A DNA stretch of 64,000 nucleotides from Mycolicibacter hiberniae (lineage in GTDB: Bacteria; Actinomycetota; Actinomycetes; Mycobacteriales; Mycobacteriaceae), in contig NZ_AP022609.1 in the NCBI RefSeq assembly GCF_010729485.1, forward strand, positions 2,108,001-2,172,000, written 5' to 3'. Of this stretch, positions 27,642 to 36,009 are shown one piece after another. A program made the translations under genes and the position numbers. The notes under the pieces are model-generated. The model made no database searches, was not told the DNA's origin, and worked only from the letters and a program-made list of their open reading frames with translations. The number at the start of each line of letters is the position of its first letter. Within the stretch, counting starts at the first letter, position 1.

Positions 27642-28856
27642 TTAAACCCCGAAGTCCGCGACCGCCCCGATAATCACGATCGCTGGAGGTCGGATGCCCT
27701 CCGCACGGATTTTCTCGGGCGCGTCGGCCAAGGTCGCACGCAGCGTGTGCTGGGCGGGCGTGGTGCCGTGTTGCACTACCAGAACCGGAGTATCCGCAGG
27801 TCGACCACCCTTTTGCAGCACCGCGCTGAACTGTTCGATACGTTCGATCGCCATCAGCAGCACGATGGTTCCGCGCATCGCAGCCAGGGCGTCCCAATTC
27901 ACTAACGATTCGGGATCGTCGGGGGCAACGTGGCCGCTGACCACCACAAACTCGTGGTTCACGGCGCGATGAGTGACGGGCACACCGGCCAGGGCCGGCA
28001 CCGCTATGGCACTGGTCACACCCGGCACAACCGTCACCGGAATACCGGCCTCGACGCAGGCCTGAACCTCTTCGTATCCGCGGGCGAAGACGAACGGGTC
28101 GCCCCCTTTGAGCCGCACCACGAATTTGCCGGCCTTGGCGCGGTCGATCAGCAGCGCGTTGATGGCGTCCTGGGCCATCGCCCGGCCGTAGGGGATCTTG
28201 GCCGCGTCGATGACTTCGACGTTCGGCGACAGTTCGGCGAGCAGCTCGGGTGGGGCCAGCCGGTCGGCCACCACCACGTCGGCGTGGAAGAGCATGCGGC
28301 GCCCGCGCACCGTGATCAGCTCCGGATCGCCGGGGCCACCGCCCACCAATGCCACGCCGCCGCGCACCACATCGGCGGCGGCCTGCGCCTCGGTGATGGT
28401 GCCGTCCTGCAGCGCCTCCCGGATGGCCGAGCGAATAGCCGCCGACCGGTTGTGCTCGCCCCCGGCCAGCACGCCCACCGACAAACCTGAGTACCCGAAG
28501 GTGGCCGGGGTGACCGCGGACCCGTCGACGGCCCGATCGGCACGCACACAAAAGATCTGACGCCGGTCGGCCTCGGCCACGACAGCCACGTTGACCTCCG
28601 GGTCGTCGGTGGCGGCGATCGCGTACCACGCCCCGGCCAGATCCCCGTCGCGGTAGGTGCGCGAGACCAGCGTGATGCCGGGCCGGCGCCCGTCCAGCGC
28701 TTCGACGGCCGGGGTGGCGTTGGGTGCGATCACCGTCACCTCGGCACCGCTGTCCACCAACAGCGGCAGCCGGCGTTGCGCAACGCTGCCCGCGCCCACG
28801 ATGACGACTTTGCGGCCGGCCAGCCGCAAACCGGCCAGGTAGGGGTTCTCGGTCAC
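27642..28856 (-). CDS. cysG: Siroheme synthase CysG (multifunctional)
   Basis: 404 residues. N-terminal precorrin-2 dehydrogenase/ferrochelatase domain (VGAGSVAQRRLPLLVDSGAEVTV split over 22-44, HNRSAAIRSAIRE), then the uroporphyrinogen-III C-methyltransferase domain from about 165 (ALVGGGPGDPELITVRG, RLKGGDPFVFARGYEE, VPGVTSAIAVPALAGVPVTHR). It makes siroheme, the cofactor of sulfite and nitrite reductases, which is what sulfite from the sulfone operon would need. GTG start with TAGAGT 6 nt upstream; a 56-bp tandem repeat lies directly behind this promoter. The cob genes that separate cysG from mqo in M. tuberculosis are missing here. Confidence 0.92.
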   Translation of the reverse strand: MTENPYLAGLRLAGRKVVIVGAGSVAQRRLPLLVDSGAEVTVIAPNATPAVEALDGRRPGITLVSRTYRDGDLAGAWYAIAATDDPEVNVAVVAEADRRQIFCVRADRAVDGSAVTPATFGYSGLSVGVLAGGEHNRSAAIRSAIREALQDGTITEAQAAADVVRGGVALVGGGPGDPELITVRGRRMLFHADVVVADRLAPPELLAELSPNVEVIDAAKIPYGRAMAQDAINALLIDRAKAGKFVVRLKGGDPFVFARGYEEVQACVEAGIPVTVVPGVTSAIAVPALAGVPVTHRAVNHEFVVVSGHVAPDDPESLVNWDALAAMRGTIVLLMAIERIEQFSAVLQKGGRPADTPVLVVQHGTTPAQHTLRATLADAPEKIRAEGIRPPAIVIIGAVADFGV

Positions 28857-28862
28857 CCGGTA

Positions 28863-28868
28863 ACTCTA
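28863..28868 (-). promoter_or_regulatory. Candidate -10 (TAGAGT), leaderless cysG
   Basis: TANNNT hexamer 6 nt before the GTG at 28856. The tandem repeat starts 2 bases further upstream and so occupies the -35 and upstream region. Confidence 0.45.
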
Positions 28869-28870
28869 GT

Positions 28871-28963
28871 GGCGACCGCGAGCGCGGCGAAGCCGGGCAC
28901 AGCGGGTCGCCACCAGCGAAACCCGCGGCGACCGCGAGCGCGGCGAAGCCGGGCACAGCGGGT
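28871..28963. repeat. Tandem repeat, 37-bp unit at 56-bp spacing
   Basis: Identical 37-bp copies at 28871-28907 and 28927-28963, starting GGCGACCGCGAGCGCGGCGA, separated by 19 bases. They fill the gap between cysG and mqo exactly, from the cysG -10 element to one base before the mqo stop codon. A related 19-bp core (18 of 19 matching) occurs on the minus strand near 63079-63097. Confidence 0.85.
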
Positions 28964-28964
28964 G

Positions 28965-30434
28965 TCAGGTGAGCTGAAGCTGTCGGCTGCCCCACTCCCA
29001 CACCTGCTCGAACAGCGCGGGCTGGTCGGCGAGCCGGGTCCCCAGCGAGGGCACCATCTCGGTGAGCACCGTCCGCCAGGCGGGGAATTTCGCGGGGAAG
29101 CAGCGCTGCAGGACCTCGAGCATCGCCGGCACCGCGGTCGAGGCACCGGGCGAAGCGCCGAGCAACCCGGCGAGGCTGCCATCGGCGGCGCTGACGATCG
29201 TGGTGTCGAATTCCAGACGCCCAGCACGGATCACCTGCACCCGTTGGCCTGCCCGGATCTCCTGCCAGTCCGCGTCCTGGGCGTGGGGCAGGAACTCTCG
29301 CAGCGCATCGACCCGGGCGCCATGCGTGCGCCGAAGCTGGCCGAGCAGGTAGCCGACCAGTGCGCGCTCCCGGAAGCCAGCGCTCACCAGCGATCTCGCG
29401 TTGCCGGCGCGGACCGACCGCGGCAAGTCCGTGAGTCGACCGTGCTTGAGAAACCTCGGCGACCAACCGGCAAAAGGGCCGAACAGCAGCGAAGCGGCGC
29501 CGTTGACCGTCCGGGCGTCCAGGTGCGGGGCGGTCGTCGACGGCGCGCCAGCGGCCGGGGCGCCGTACACCTTGGCGCGGTGTCCAGCGGTGAGCCGGTC
29601 GGCCCCGCTGCGCAGGAAGACCCCGCTGATCGGGAAACCGCCATAGCCGCGGGCTTCGGGGATCCCCGAGCGCTGCAGCAGTCCCAGCGTCGCTCCCCCG
29701 GCGCCGAGAAAGACGAAGGCCGCCTTGAGCCTTCGCGTCTCGCCGGTGCGGCGGTTGCGAAGATCCAATATCCAGCCGCCGTCTGACGCTCGGTGCAGCG
29801 AGCGCACCTCGTGGCCGAACAGCGCAGCGCTGCCGTGGCGCGTCCCGTAGTCGATCAGCTGGCCGGTCAGCGCCCCGAAGTCGACGTCGGTGCCATGCTG
29901 AGCCCAGTCGAGGGCCACCGGGATGGCGGGATTTCGGCCTGCGGCCATCGCCGGCAGGCGTGCGGCGAACTCCCCGAATTCGGTGATGAACTCCATCCCC
30001 CCGAACATCGGATTGCCGGCCAGTGCCTGGTGCCGCCGTCGCAAGTAGTCCACGCCGGCGGCGCCGCGCACAAAGCTGACGTGCGGAATCGGATGCACGA
30101 AATCCCGCGGCCGCCGCAGAAGGCCGTTCTGCACCGCGTACGCCCAGAACTGGCGGCTCACCTGGAACTGCTCGTTGACCCGAATCGCCTTGGCGACGTC
30201 GATCGAACCGTCGGGCAGCTGGGGGGTGTAGAAAAGCTCGCACAGCCCGGCGTGGCCGGTGCCCGCGTTGTTCCATGGGCCGCTGCTCTCGCCCGCGGCG
30301 TCCTCCAGCCGTTCGACCACGGTGATCGAGGCGTCCGGCTCCAAACGCCGAAGTATCGCCCCCAAAGTGGCGCTCATGATCCCCGCGCCGATCAGCGCTA
30401 CGTCGGTCAGCTCGGTCCGAACCGATGTGGCCAC
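28965..30434 (-). CDS. mqo: Malate:quinone oxidoreductase
   Basis: 489 residues, normal for Mqo. The N-terminal FAD-binding motif is [17 protein letters not shown]; Mqo-typical segments follow ([63 protein letters not shown]). It is a membrane-associated flavoprotein that oxidises malate to oxaloacetate and reduces menaquinone, linking the TCA cycle to the respiratory chain. GTG start with TAGTCT 6 nt upstream. It is divergent from mtr; the two start codons are separated by 84 bases and the two promoters carry the same hexamer. Confidence 0.94.
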   Translation of the reverse strand: MATSVRTELTDVALIGAGIMSATLGAILRRLEPDASITVVERLEDAAGESSGPWNNAGTGHAGLCELFYTPQLPDGSIDVAKAIRVNEQFQVSRQFWAYAVQNGLLRRPRDFVHPIPHVSFVRGAAGVDYLRRRHQALAGNPMFGGMEFITEFGEFAARLPAMAAGRNPAIPVALDWAQHGTDVDFGALTGQLIDYGTRHGSAALFGHEVRSLHRASDGGWILDLRNRRTGETRRLKAAFVFLGAGGATLGLLQRSGIPEARGYGGFPISGVFLRSGADRLTAGHRAKVYGAPAAGAPSTTAPHLDARTVNGAASLLFGPFAGWSPRFLKHGRLTDLPRSVRAGNARSLVSAGFRERALVGYLLGQLRRTHGARVDALREFLPHAQDADWQEIRAGQRVQVIRAGRLEFDTTIVSAADGSLAGLLGASPGASTAVPAMLEVLQRCFPAKFPAWRTVLTEMVPSLGTRLADQPALFEQVWEWGSRQLQLT

Positions 30435-30440
30435 GCCGTC

Positions 30441-30446
30441 AGACTA
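30441..30446 (-). promoter_or_regulatory. Candidate -10 (TAGTCT), leaderless mqo
   Basis: TANNNT hexamer 6 nt before the GTG at 30434. Confidence 0.45.
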
Positions 30447-30506
30447 TCCAGGACTGCACCGACCCGCCCCGCCTAGCCCCACCTGCCGTTAGGCGTCCAT
30501 ACCGTC

Positions 30507-30512
30507 TAGTCT
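30507..30512 (+). promoter_or_regulatory. Candidate -10 (TAGTCT), leaderless mtr
   Basis: TANNNT hexamer 6 nt before the ATG at 30519; the hexamer and spacing match the divergent mqo promoter. Confidence 0.45.
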
Positions 30513-30518
30513 TTCGCA

Positions 30519-31898
30519 ATGGAGAGCTATGACCTCGCGATCATCGGAACAGGTTCTGGCAACAGCATTCTCGATGAGCGCTACGCCGATATGCGGGTGG
30601 CCATCTGCGAGCAGCAAACTTTCGGCGGCACCTGCCTCAACGTGGGCTGCATTCCGACCAAGATGTTCGTCTATGCCGCCGAGGTGGCCAACACCGTAGC
30701 CCGGTCCTCTCGCTACGGGGTGGACGCCCACATCGATCAAGTCCGCTGGAGCGACATCGTCTCGCGGGTGTTCGGCCGGATCGACCCCATCGCCGCCGGC
30801 GGTGAGGAGTATCGCCGCAGCCTGCCCGGTGTCGATGTCTACAGCGAACACACCCGGTTCGGCCCGGTCGGCTCCGACGGACGTTACGTGCTGATCACAG
30901 CGAGCGGTGAACAGTTCAGCGCCGAGCAGGTGGTGATCGCGGCAGGGGCACGCTCGGCTATCCCGCCCGCCATCGCCGAAAGCGGCGCGCGTTACTACAC
31001 CAGCGATGACGTGATGCGCATCCCGGAGCTGCCCGAGCACCTGGTGATCGTCGGCGGTGGTTTCATCGCCGCCGAGTTCGCCCATGTGTTCTCCGCGCTG
31101 GGATCGCGGGTCACCATTGTCATCCGCGGGTCGACAATGCTCAGGCACTGCGACGAGACCGTTTCCGAACGCTTCACCCGGATCGCCGCGGCCAAGTGGG
31201 AGGTACGCACCCACCGCAACGTCGTCGCGGCACGCGACGACGGGCCAGGCGTCGTGGTGCAACTCGACGACGGCTCCGTGCTGCACGCCGACGCCATGCT
31301 GGTGGCAACCGGACGGGTACCCAATGGCGACCTGCTCGACGCCGGGCAGGCCGGAGTCACCGTCGCCGGCGGCCGGGTGAGCGTCGACAAGTACCAGCGA
31401 ACCACTGCGCGAGGCGTTTTCGCACTCGGCGATGTCTCCTCGCCCTATGAGCTCAAGCACGTCGCCAACCACGAGGCCCGGGTGGTGCGACACAACCTGC
31501 TGTGCGACTGGGACGACGTCGACGCGATGCGGACCACCGACCACCGCTACGTGCCATCCGCGGTGTTCACCGATCCACAGATCGCGTCGGTCGGGCTGAC
31601 CGAAACACAAGCGCGGGCCAAGGGTCTCGACATCTCGGTGAAGATTCAGGATTATCGCGACGTCGCCTACGGCTGGGCCATGGAGGACGAGACCGGATTC
31701 GCCAAACTCATCGCCGAACGCGGCACCGGACGGCTGCTCGGTGCACACATCATGGGCTACCAGGCCTCATCGATCATCCAGCCGTTGATCGGTGCGATGA
31801 GCTTCGGCGTCACCGCACCGGAGATGGCCCGCGGCCAGTACTGGATCCATCCGGCGCTGCCGGAGGTCGTTGAGAACGCCCTGCTCGGGCTCCAGTGA
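30519..31898 (+). CDS. mtr: Mycothione reductase
   Basis: 459 residues, nearly identical in layout to M. tuberculosis Mtr (Rv2855). FAD motif [14 protein letters not shown], redox-active disulfide [19 protein letters not shown]-binding [19 protein letters not shown], second FAD motif [24 protein letters not shown], and the active-site His-Glu in [13 protein letters not shown]. It reduces mycothiol disulfide with NADPH and so keeps the main thiol buffer of actinobacteria reduced, which marks the host as an actinomycete. It is followed 11 bases later by the acyl-CoA dehydrogenase gene, probably on the same transcript. Confidence 0.96.
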   Translation: MESYDLAIIGTGSGNSILDERYADMRVAICEQQTFGGTCLNVGCIPTKMFVYAAEVANTVARSSRYGVDAHIDQVRWSDIVSRVFGRIDPIAAGGEEYRRSLPGVDVYSEHTRFGPVGSDGRYVLITASGEQFSAEQVVIAAGARSAIPPAIAESGARYYTSDDVMRIPELPEHLVIVGGGFIAAEFAHVFSALGSRVTIVIRGSTMLRHCDETVSERFTRIAAAKWEVRTHRNVVAARDDGPGVVVQLDDGSVLHADAMLVATGRVPNGDLLDAGQAGVTVAGGRVSVDKYQRTTARGVFALGDVSSPYELKHVANHEARVVRHNLLCDWDDVDAMRTTDHRYVPSAVFTDPQIASVGLTETQARAKGLDISVKIQDYRDVAYGWAMEDETGFAKLIAERGTGRLLGAHIMGYQASSIIQPLIGAMSFGVTAPEMARGQYWIHPALPEVVENALLGLQ

Positions 31899-31909
31899 AA
31901 GGATCGGAG

Positions 31910-33706
31910 ATGAAGTCCGCCCTGCTGTCCCGGCAAGACCTCGATTTCCTGCTGTTCGACTGGCTGCGGGTTGAGGAACTGACCGGACGAGACCGGTTCG
32001 CCGAGCATTCCCGGGAGACCTTCTCCGACACACTGGATCTGTGCGAACAGCTGGCGACCCGCTATTTCGCTCCGCACAACAAGAAGAGCGACGCCCAGGA
32101 GCCCACCTTCGACGGGACGAAAGTCACGATCATTCCCGAAGTGAAGGAGGCACTGGCGGCCTGCGCCGAAGCTGAGCTGACGGGCATGGCCATGGATTAC
32201 AGCCTCGGCGGCTCACAGCTCCCGGCGACGGTGGCCCAGGCCGGGTTCGCATGGCTGATGGCCGCCAACGTCAGCACCGCCGGATACGCCATGCTGACCA
32301 TGGCGAATGCGAACCTGCTCGCCAAGTTCGGCAGTGACGAGCAGATCGCCGCCTTCGTCAAACCCATGATCGCCGGCCGCTTCACCGGGACCATGTGCCT
32401 GTCGGAAACCCAGGCCGGATCATCGTTGGCCGACATCACCACCCGCGCGGAGCCGCGGGCCGACGGCACCTTCCGGTTGTTCGGGTCCAAAATGTGGATC
32501 TCCGGTGGCGAACACGAACTGACCGACAACATCGTCCATCTGGTACTGGCCAAGATCCCCGGCGGTCCAGCCGGCACCAAAGGGATCTCGCTGTTCATCG
32601 TGCCGAAGTACCTGGTGAACTCCGATGGCACGCTGGGTGCGCGCAACGACGTCGTGCTGGCTGGACTCAACCACAAGATGGGCTATCGCGGCATCACCAA
32701 CACCGTGCTCAACTTCGGAGAGGGCATCCACCAGCCCGACGGCGAGCCGGGTGCCGTCGGCTATCTCGTGGGCGACGAGCACCGTGGCTTGAACTACATG
32801 TTCCACATGATGAACGAAGCCCGTCTGGGTGTGGGTATGGGCGCGATCGCGCTCGGCTACACCGGCTATCTCAAGTCGCTGGAGTACGCCCGCACCCGGC
32901 CACAGGGCCGACCACCGACCGCGAAAGACCCTGCGGCGCCCCAGGTTACGATCATCGAGCACGCGGACGTCAAGCGAATGCTGCTGGCGCAGAAGTCCTA
33001 TGTCGAGGGGGCGCTCGCCTTGGCCCTGTACTGCGCGCGGCTCGTCGACATCACCCACACCGCCGAATCCGACGAGGAACTCGAACACGCAACGGCCCTG
33101 CTGGACATCCTCACCCCGATAGCCAAGAGCTGGCCGTCGCAGTGGTGCCTGGCCGCCAACGACCTGGCGATCCAGGTGCACGGCGGCTACGGCTACACCC
33201 GCGAGTACGACGTGGAACAGCACTATCGGGATAACCGCCTCAACCCGATCCACGAAGGCACCCACGGCATCCAGAGCCTGGACCTGCTGGGCCGCAAGGT
33301 GGTGCAGCGCAACGGGGCCAGCCTGGCCGCACTGCACGCCGCGATAGCCGAGAGCACCGCGGCGGCCCATCGGGCCGGGGGCGAAGTGGCCGGGTTCGCA
33401 ACTCAGCTCGACGCGGTGGCCCAGCGGCTGGTGGCGGTGACCGCGGGCATGTTCGCCGCCGGCGACATCGATGCCGCACTGGCCAACAGTGCGATCTACC
33501 TGGAAGCCTTCGGTCATGTGGTGATCGCCTGGATCTGGCTGGAGCAGACATTGGCTGCTGAGGGGCGCAGCGGGGACTTCTTCGACGGCAAGCGCCAGGC
33601 GGCCCGCTACTTCTTCCGCTACGAGTTGCCGAAGACCGGACCACAGCTGGATCTGCTGGAGAGCCTGGACCGAACGACTCTGGAGATGCGGCCCGAGTGG
33701 TTCTGA
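31910..33706 (+). CDS. Acyl-CoA dehydrogenase, long form (FadE5/DmdC-like)
   Basis: 598 residues from the ATG at 31910 (AAAGGA upstream), the long type of acyl-CoA dehydrogenase with an extra C-terminal domain. Visible: MCLSETQAGSSLADITTRA and MWISGGEHELTDNIVHLVLA (flavin and substrate binding), IQVHGGYGYTREYDVEQHYRD, and HEGTHGIQSLDLLGRKV, which contains the position of the catalytic Glu. It introduces a 2,3 double bond into an acyl-CoA and passes electrons to ETF. The class includes FadE5 and DmdC (methylmercaptopropionyl-CoA), so the substrate is open. Co-transcribed with mtr by position. Confidence 0.85.
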   Translation: MKSALLSRQDLDFLLFDWLRVEELTGRDRFAEHSRETFSDTLDLCEQLATRYFAPHNKKSDAQEPTFDGTKVTIIPEVKEALAACAEAELTGMAMDYSLGGSQLPATVAQAGFAWLMAANVSTAGYAMLTMANANLLAKFGSDEQIAAFVKPMIAGRFTGTMCLSETQAGSSLADITTRAEPRADGTFRLFGSKMWISGGEHELTDNIVHLVLAKIPGGPAGTKGISLFIVPKYLVNSDGTLGARNDVVLAGLNHKMGYRGITNTVLNFGEGIHQPDGEPGAVGYLVGDEHRGLNYMFHMMNEARLGVGMGAIALGYTGYLKSLEYARTRPQGRPPTAKDPAAPQVTIIEHADVKRMLLAQKSYVEGALALALYCARLVDITHTAESDEELEHATALLDILTPIAKSWPSQWCLAANDLAIQVHGGYGYTREYDVEQHYRDNRLNPIHEGTHGIQSLDLLGRKVVQRNGASLAALHAAIAESTAAAHRAGGEVAGFATQLDAVAQRLVAVTAGMFAAGDIDAALANSAIYLEAFGHVVIAWIWLEQTLAAEGRSGDFFDGKRQAARYFFRYELPKTGPQLDLLESLDRTTLEMRPEWF

Positions 33707-33743
33707 CCCGCATCCACAGGAGGCCTGACCACGGTATTCACCC

Positions 33744-33763
33744 CCGGGGACCAAAGTCCCCTG
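33744..33763. promoter_or_regulatory. DosR-like box upstream of the P450
   Basis: CCGGGGACCAAAGTCCCCTG matches the core of the published DosR consensus TTSGGGACTWWAGTCCCSAA: all 16 central positions except one (C for T) fit, while the outer TT/AA do not. It is a near-perfect palindrome about 87 bases before the P450 start, a normal distance for DosR sites. It could also be the terminator of the acyl-CoA dehydrogenase gene. Confidence 0.5.
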
Positions 33764-33849
33764 GTACCCCGATGTGCACCCACTCCACCGCCTGGTCCAG
33801 ACTGTGACCTGACACCTGTCAAGTTTTCGATGACCGCGAGGAGTCCTAA

Positions 33850-35115
33850 GTGAGCGCGCCGACCACCCACCGCAACTCCAGCGAGCACGGCCGAGTACTC
33901 GCCGACCCCCAGGCCTACACCGATAATGAGCGCCTGCACAGCTCACTGGCCTGGCTGCGCGCCAACCAGCCGGTGTCGTGGGTGGACGCCCCGCCGTATC
34001 GGCCGTTCTGGGCAGTCACCAAGCACGCCGACATCATGGACATCGAGCGCGACAACGAACTCTGGATCAGTGAACCGCGTCCACTGCTGCTGCAGGCCGC
34101 GGTCGAGGACCGGGTCAAGGCCGACCAGGAGGCCGGCATCGGACTGCGCACGCTGATCCACATGGACGACCCGCACCACCGGGACATCCGCAAGATCGGT
34201 GCGGACTGGTTCCGCCCCAAGGCCATGCGCGACCTCAAGGTCCGCGTCGACGAACTGGCCAAGCGCTACGTCGACCGGATGGCCGAGATCGGCCCGGAGT
34301 GCGACTTCGTCACCGAGATCGCCATCAACTTCCCGCTGTACGTGATCCTGTCACTGCTGGGCCTGCCCGAGGAGGACTTCCCGCGCATGCTCAAGCTGAC
34401 GCAGGAGATGTTCGGCGGCGAGGACGCCGAGCACCAGCGCGGCCAGGGCGGCGCAGACGAGATCATGGCCGTGCTGCTGGACTTCTTCAATTACTTCTCG
34501 GCCCTGACCGCCTCGCGGCGGGCCAACCCCACCGGGGACTTGGCCTCGGCCATCGCCAACGGCCGTATCAACGGCGAACTCATGTCCGACATGGACACGC
34601 TGTCCTACTACGTCATCGTCGCCAGCGCCGGCCACGACACCACCAAGGACGCCATCTCGGGCGGCCTGTGCGCGCTGGTCGAGCACCAGGATCAGCTCGA
34701 GCGTCTCAAGAACGACATGAGCCTGATGCCGCTGGCCGTCGAGGAGATGATCCGCTGGTCCACGCCGGTCAAGCAGTTCACGCGCACCGCCATCCGCGAC
34801 ACCGAGGTGCGGGGCGTGCCGATCGCCAAGGGTGAGGCGGTCCTGCTGTCCTACGTCTCGGCCAACCGCGACGAGGACATCTTCGACAACCCATTCACGT
34901 TCGACATCGCCCGCGACCCCAACAAGCACCTGTCATTCGGCTACGGCGTCCACTTCTGCCTGGGCGCGGCTCTGGCCCGCCTGGAGCTCAACAGCCTGTT
35001 CACCGAACTGGTGCCGCGCCTGGAGTCCATCGAGTTCGCCGGCACGCCCGAACTGTCGGCGACCACGTTCGTCGGCGGCCTCAAGCGCCTTCCGGTGCGG
35101 TACTCGATGCGCTGA
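33850..35115 (+). CDS. Cytochrome P450
   Basis: 421 residues, soluble bacterial P450. I-helix oxygen-activation motif ASAGHDTTKDA, K-helix EEMIRW (ExxR), and the heme-binding loop FGYGVHFCLGAALARLE with the Cys ligand. GTG start with GAGGAG upstream. The CYP family cannot be named with certainty; related mycobacterial P450s act on fatty acids, sterols or terpenoids. No ferredoxin or reductase is adjacent, so electrons come from elsewhere. A DosR-like palindrome upstream suggests induction under hypoxia or NO, and a strong hairpin follows the stop codon. Confidence 0.9.
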   Translation: MSAPTTHRNSSEHGRVLADPQAYTDNERLHSSLAWLRANQPVSWVDAPPYRPFWAVTKHADIMDIERDNELWISEPRPLLLQAAVEDRVKADQEAGIGLRTLIHMDDPHHRDIRKIGADWFRPKAMRDLKVRVDELAKRYVDRMAEIGPECDFVTEIAINFPLYVILSLLGLPEEDFPRMLKLTQEMFGGEDAEHQRGQGGADEIMAVLLDFFNYFSALTASRRANPTGDLASAIANGRINGELMSDMDTLSYYVIVASAGHDTTKDAISGGLCALVEHQDQLERLKNDMSLMPLAVEEMIRWSTPVKQFTRTAIRDTEVRGVPIAKGEAVLLSYVSANRDEDIFDNPFTFDIARDPNKHLSFGYGVHFCLGAALARLELNSLFTELVPRLESIEFAGTPELSATTFVGGLKRLPVRYSMR

Positions 35116-35143
35116 CACCGGCCGGTAAGTCGGAGTCGGTTGG

Positions 35144-35174
35144 GGGCTTCCTGCCGTAGACGTGCAGGAAGCCC
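35144..35174. terminator. Strong hairpin between convergent P450 and SDR genes
   Basis: GGGCTTCCTGC (35144-35154) and GCAGGAAGCCC (35164-35174) form a perfect 11-bp stem with a 9-nt loop in the 117-base gap between convergent genes. It is the best hairpin seen in the window; no U-tract follows. Confidence 0.6.
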
Positions 35175-35232
35175 TCGACCGTGGCGCACACATTCGTCGT
35201 AGTCGGCGTCACCAGGGTGCTGAGCTTGGTGT

Positions 35233-36009
35233 TTACAGCGGCGTGACGTATGCCGAGCTGATTCCGCCGTCCACCAGGAACGTCGACCCGGTGATGAAGG
35301 AGGCGTCATCGCTGGCCAGGAACGCTACCGCGGCCGCGATCTCTTCCGGCTCGGCGAACCGGCCCACCGGTACGTGCACCAGCCGGCGCGCGGCGCGCTC
35401 CGGGTCGGCGGCGAACAGCTCCTGCAGCAGCGGGGTGTTCACCGGCCCGGGGCACAGCGCGTTGACCCGAATGCCCTGGCGGGCGTACTGGACCCCGAGC
35501 TCGCGCGACATCGCCAGCACGCCGCCCTTGGAGGCGGTGTAGGAGATCTGGGAGGTGGCCGAACCCATCACCGCCACGAACGACGCGGTGTTGATGATCG
35601 ATCCCCGGCCGGCGGGCGCCATGTGCCTCAGCGCCGCCCGGCAGCACAGGTACACCGACTTGAGGTTGACGTCCTGAACCCGTTGCCAGGCAGGCAGTTC
35701 GGTGGTTTCGATCAGATCGTCGTCGGGAGGCGAGATGCCGGCGTTGTTGAAGGCGATGTCCACCGAGCCGAAAGTCTGGGCCGCAGTGTCGAACAACGCA
35801 TCGACCTGGTCCTGATCGGAGACGTCGACCTGAACGAACAGGCCGTCGAGCTCATCGGCGACCGCGGTGCCCGCCGCCTGGTCGAGGTCAGCGACCACGA
35901 TCTGGGCACCCTCGGCGCGCATCCGGCGCGCAGATGCCAAGCCGATTCCACCACCGGCACCGGTCACCACGGCCACCCGTCCGGACAGGCGTTGGGTCAG
36001 GTCGGTCAC
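35233..36009 (-). CDS. Short-chain dehydrogenase/reductase (Rv2857c-like)
   Basis: 258 residues, classical SDR. Cofactor motif VTGAGGGIGLAS, NNAGIS, catalytic Ser in NTASFV and YTASK (Tyr and Lys), then PGPVNTPLL. The Asp in VVADLD after beta-2 suggests NAD(H) rather than NADP(H). Its start overlaps the aldC stop by 4 bp, so it is the last gene of the glnA4 operon. In that context it could oxidise an alcohol or hydroxyl intermediate, for example turning a gamma-glutamyl amino alcohol into the aldehyde used by AldC. This role is inferred. Confidence 0.87.
   Translation of the reverse strand: MTDLTQRLSGRVAVVTGAGGGIGLASARRMRAEGAQIVVADLDQAAGTAVADELDGLFVQVDVSDQDQVDALFDTAAQTFGSVDIAFNNAGISPPDDDLIETTELPAWQRVQDVNLKSVYLCCRAALRHMAPAGRGSIINTASFVAVMGSATSQISYTASKGGVLAMSRELGVQYARQGIRVNALCPGPVNTPLLQELFAADPERAARRLVHVPVGRFAEPEEIAAAVAFLASDDASFITGSTFLVDGGISSAYVTPL

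Noticed and set aside
28871..28963. CRISPR array
   Set aside because: Only two units with one 19-bp spacer and no cas genes; it is a short tandem repeat.
27631..30276. Very long minus-strand ORF (881 codons) across cysG and mqo
   Set aside because: It is an out-of-frame shadow in G+C-rich DNA; its translation is Arg/Gly-rich without motifs, and both real genes have full family matches.
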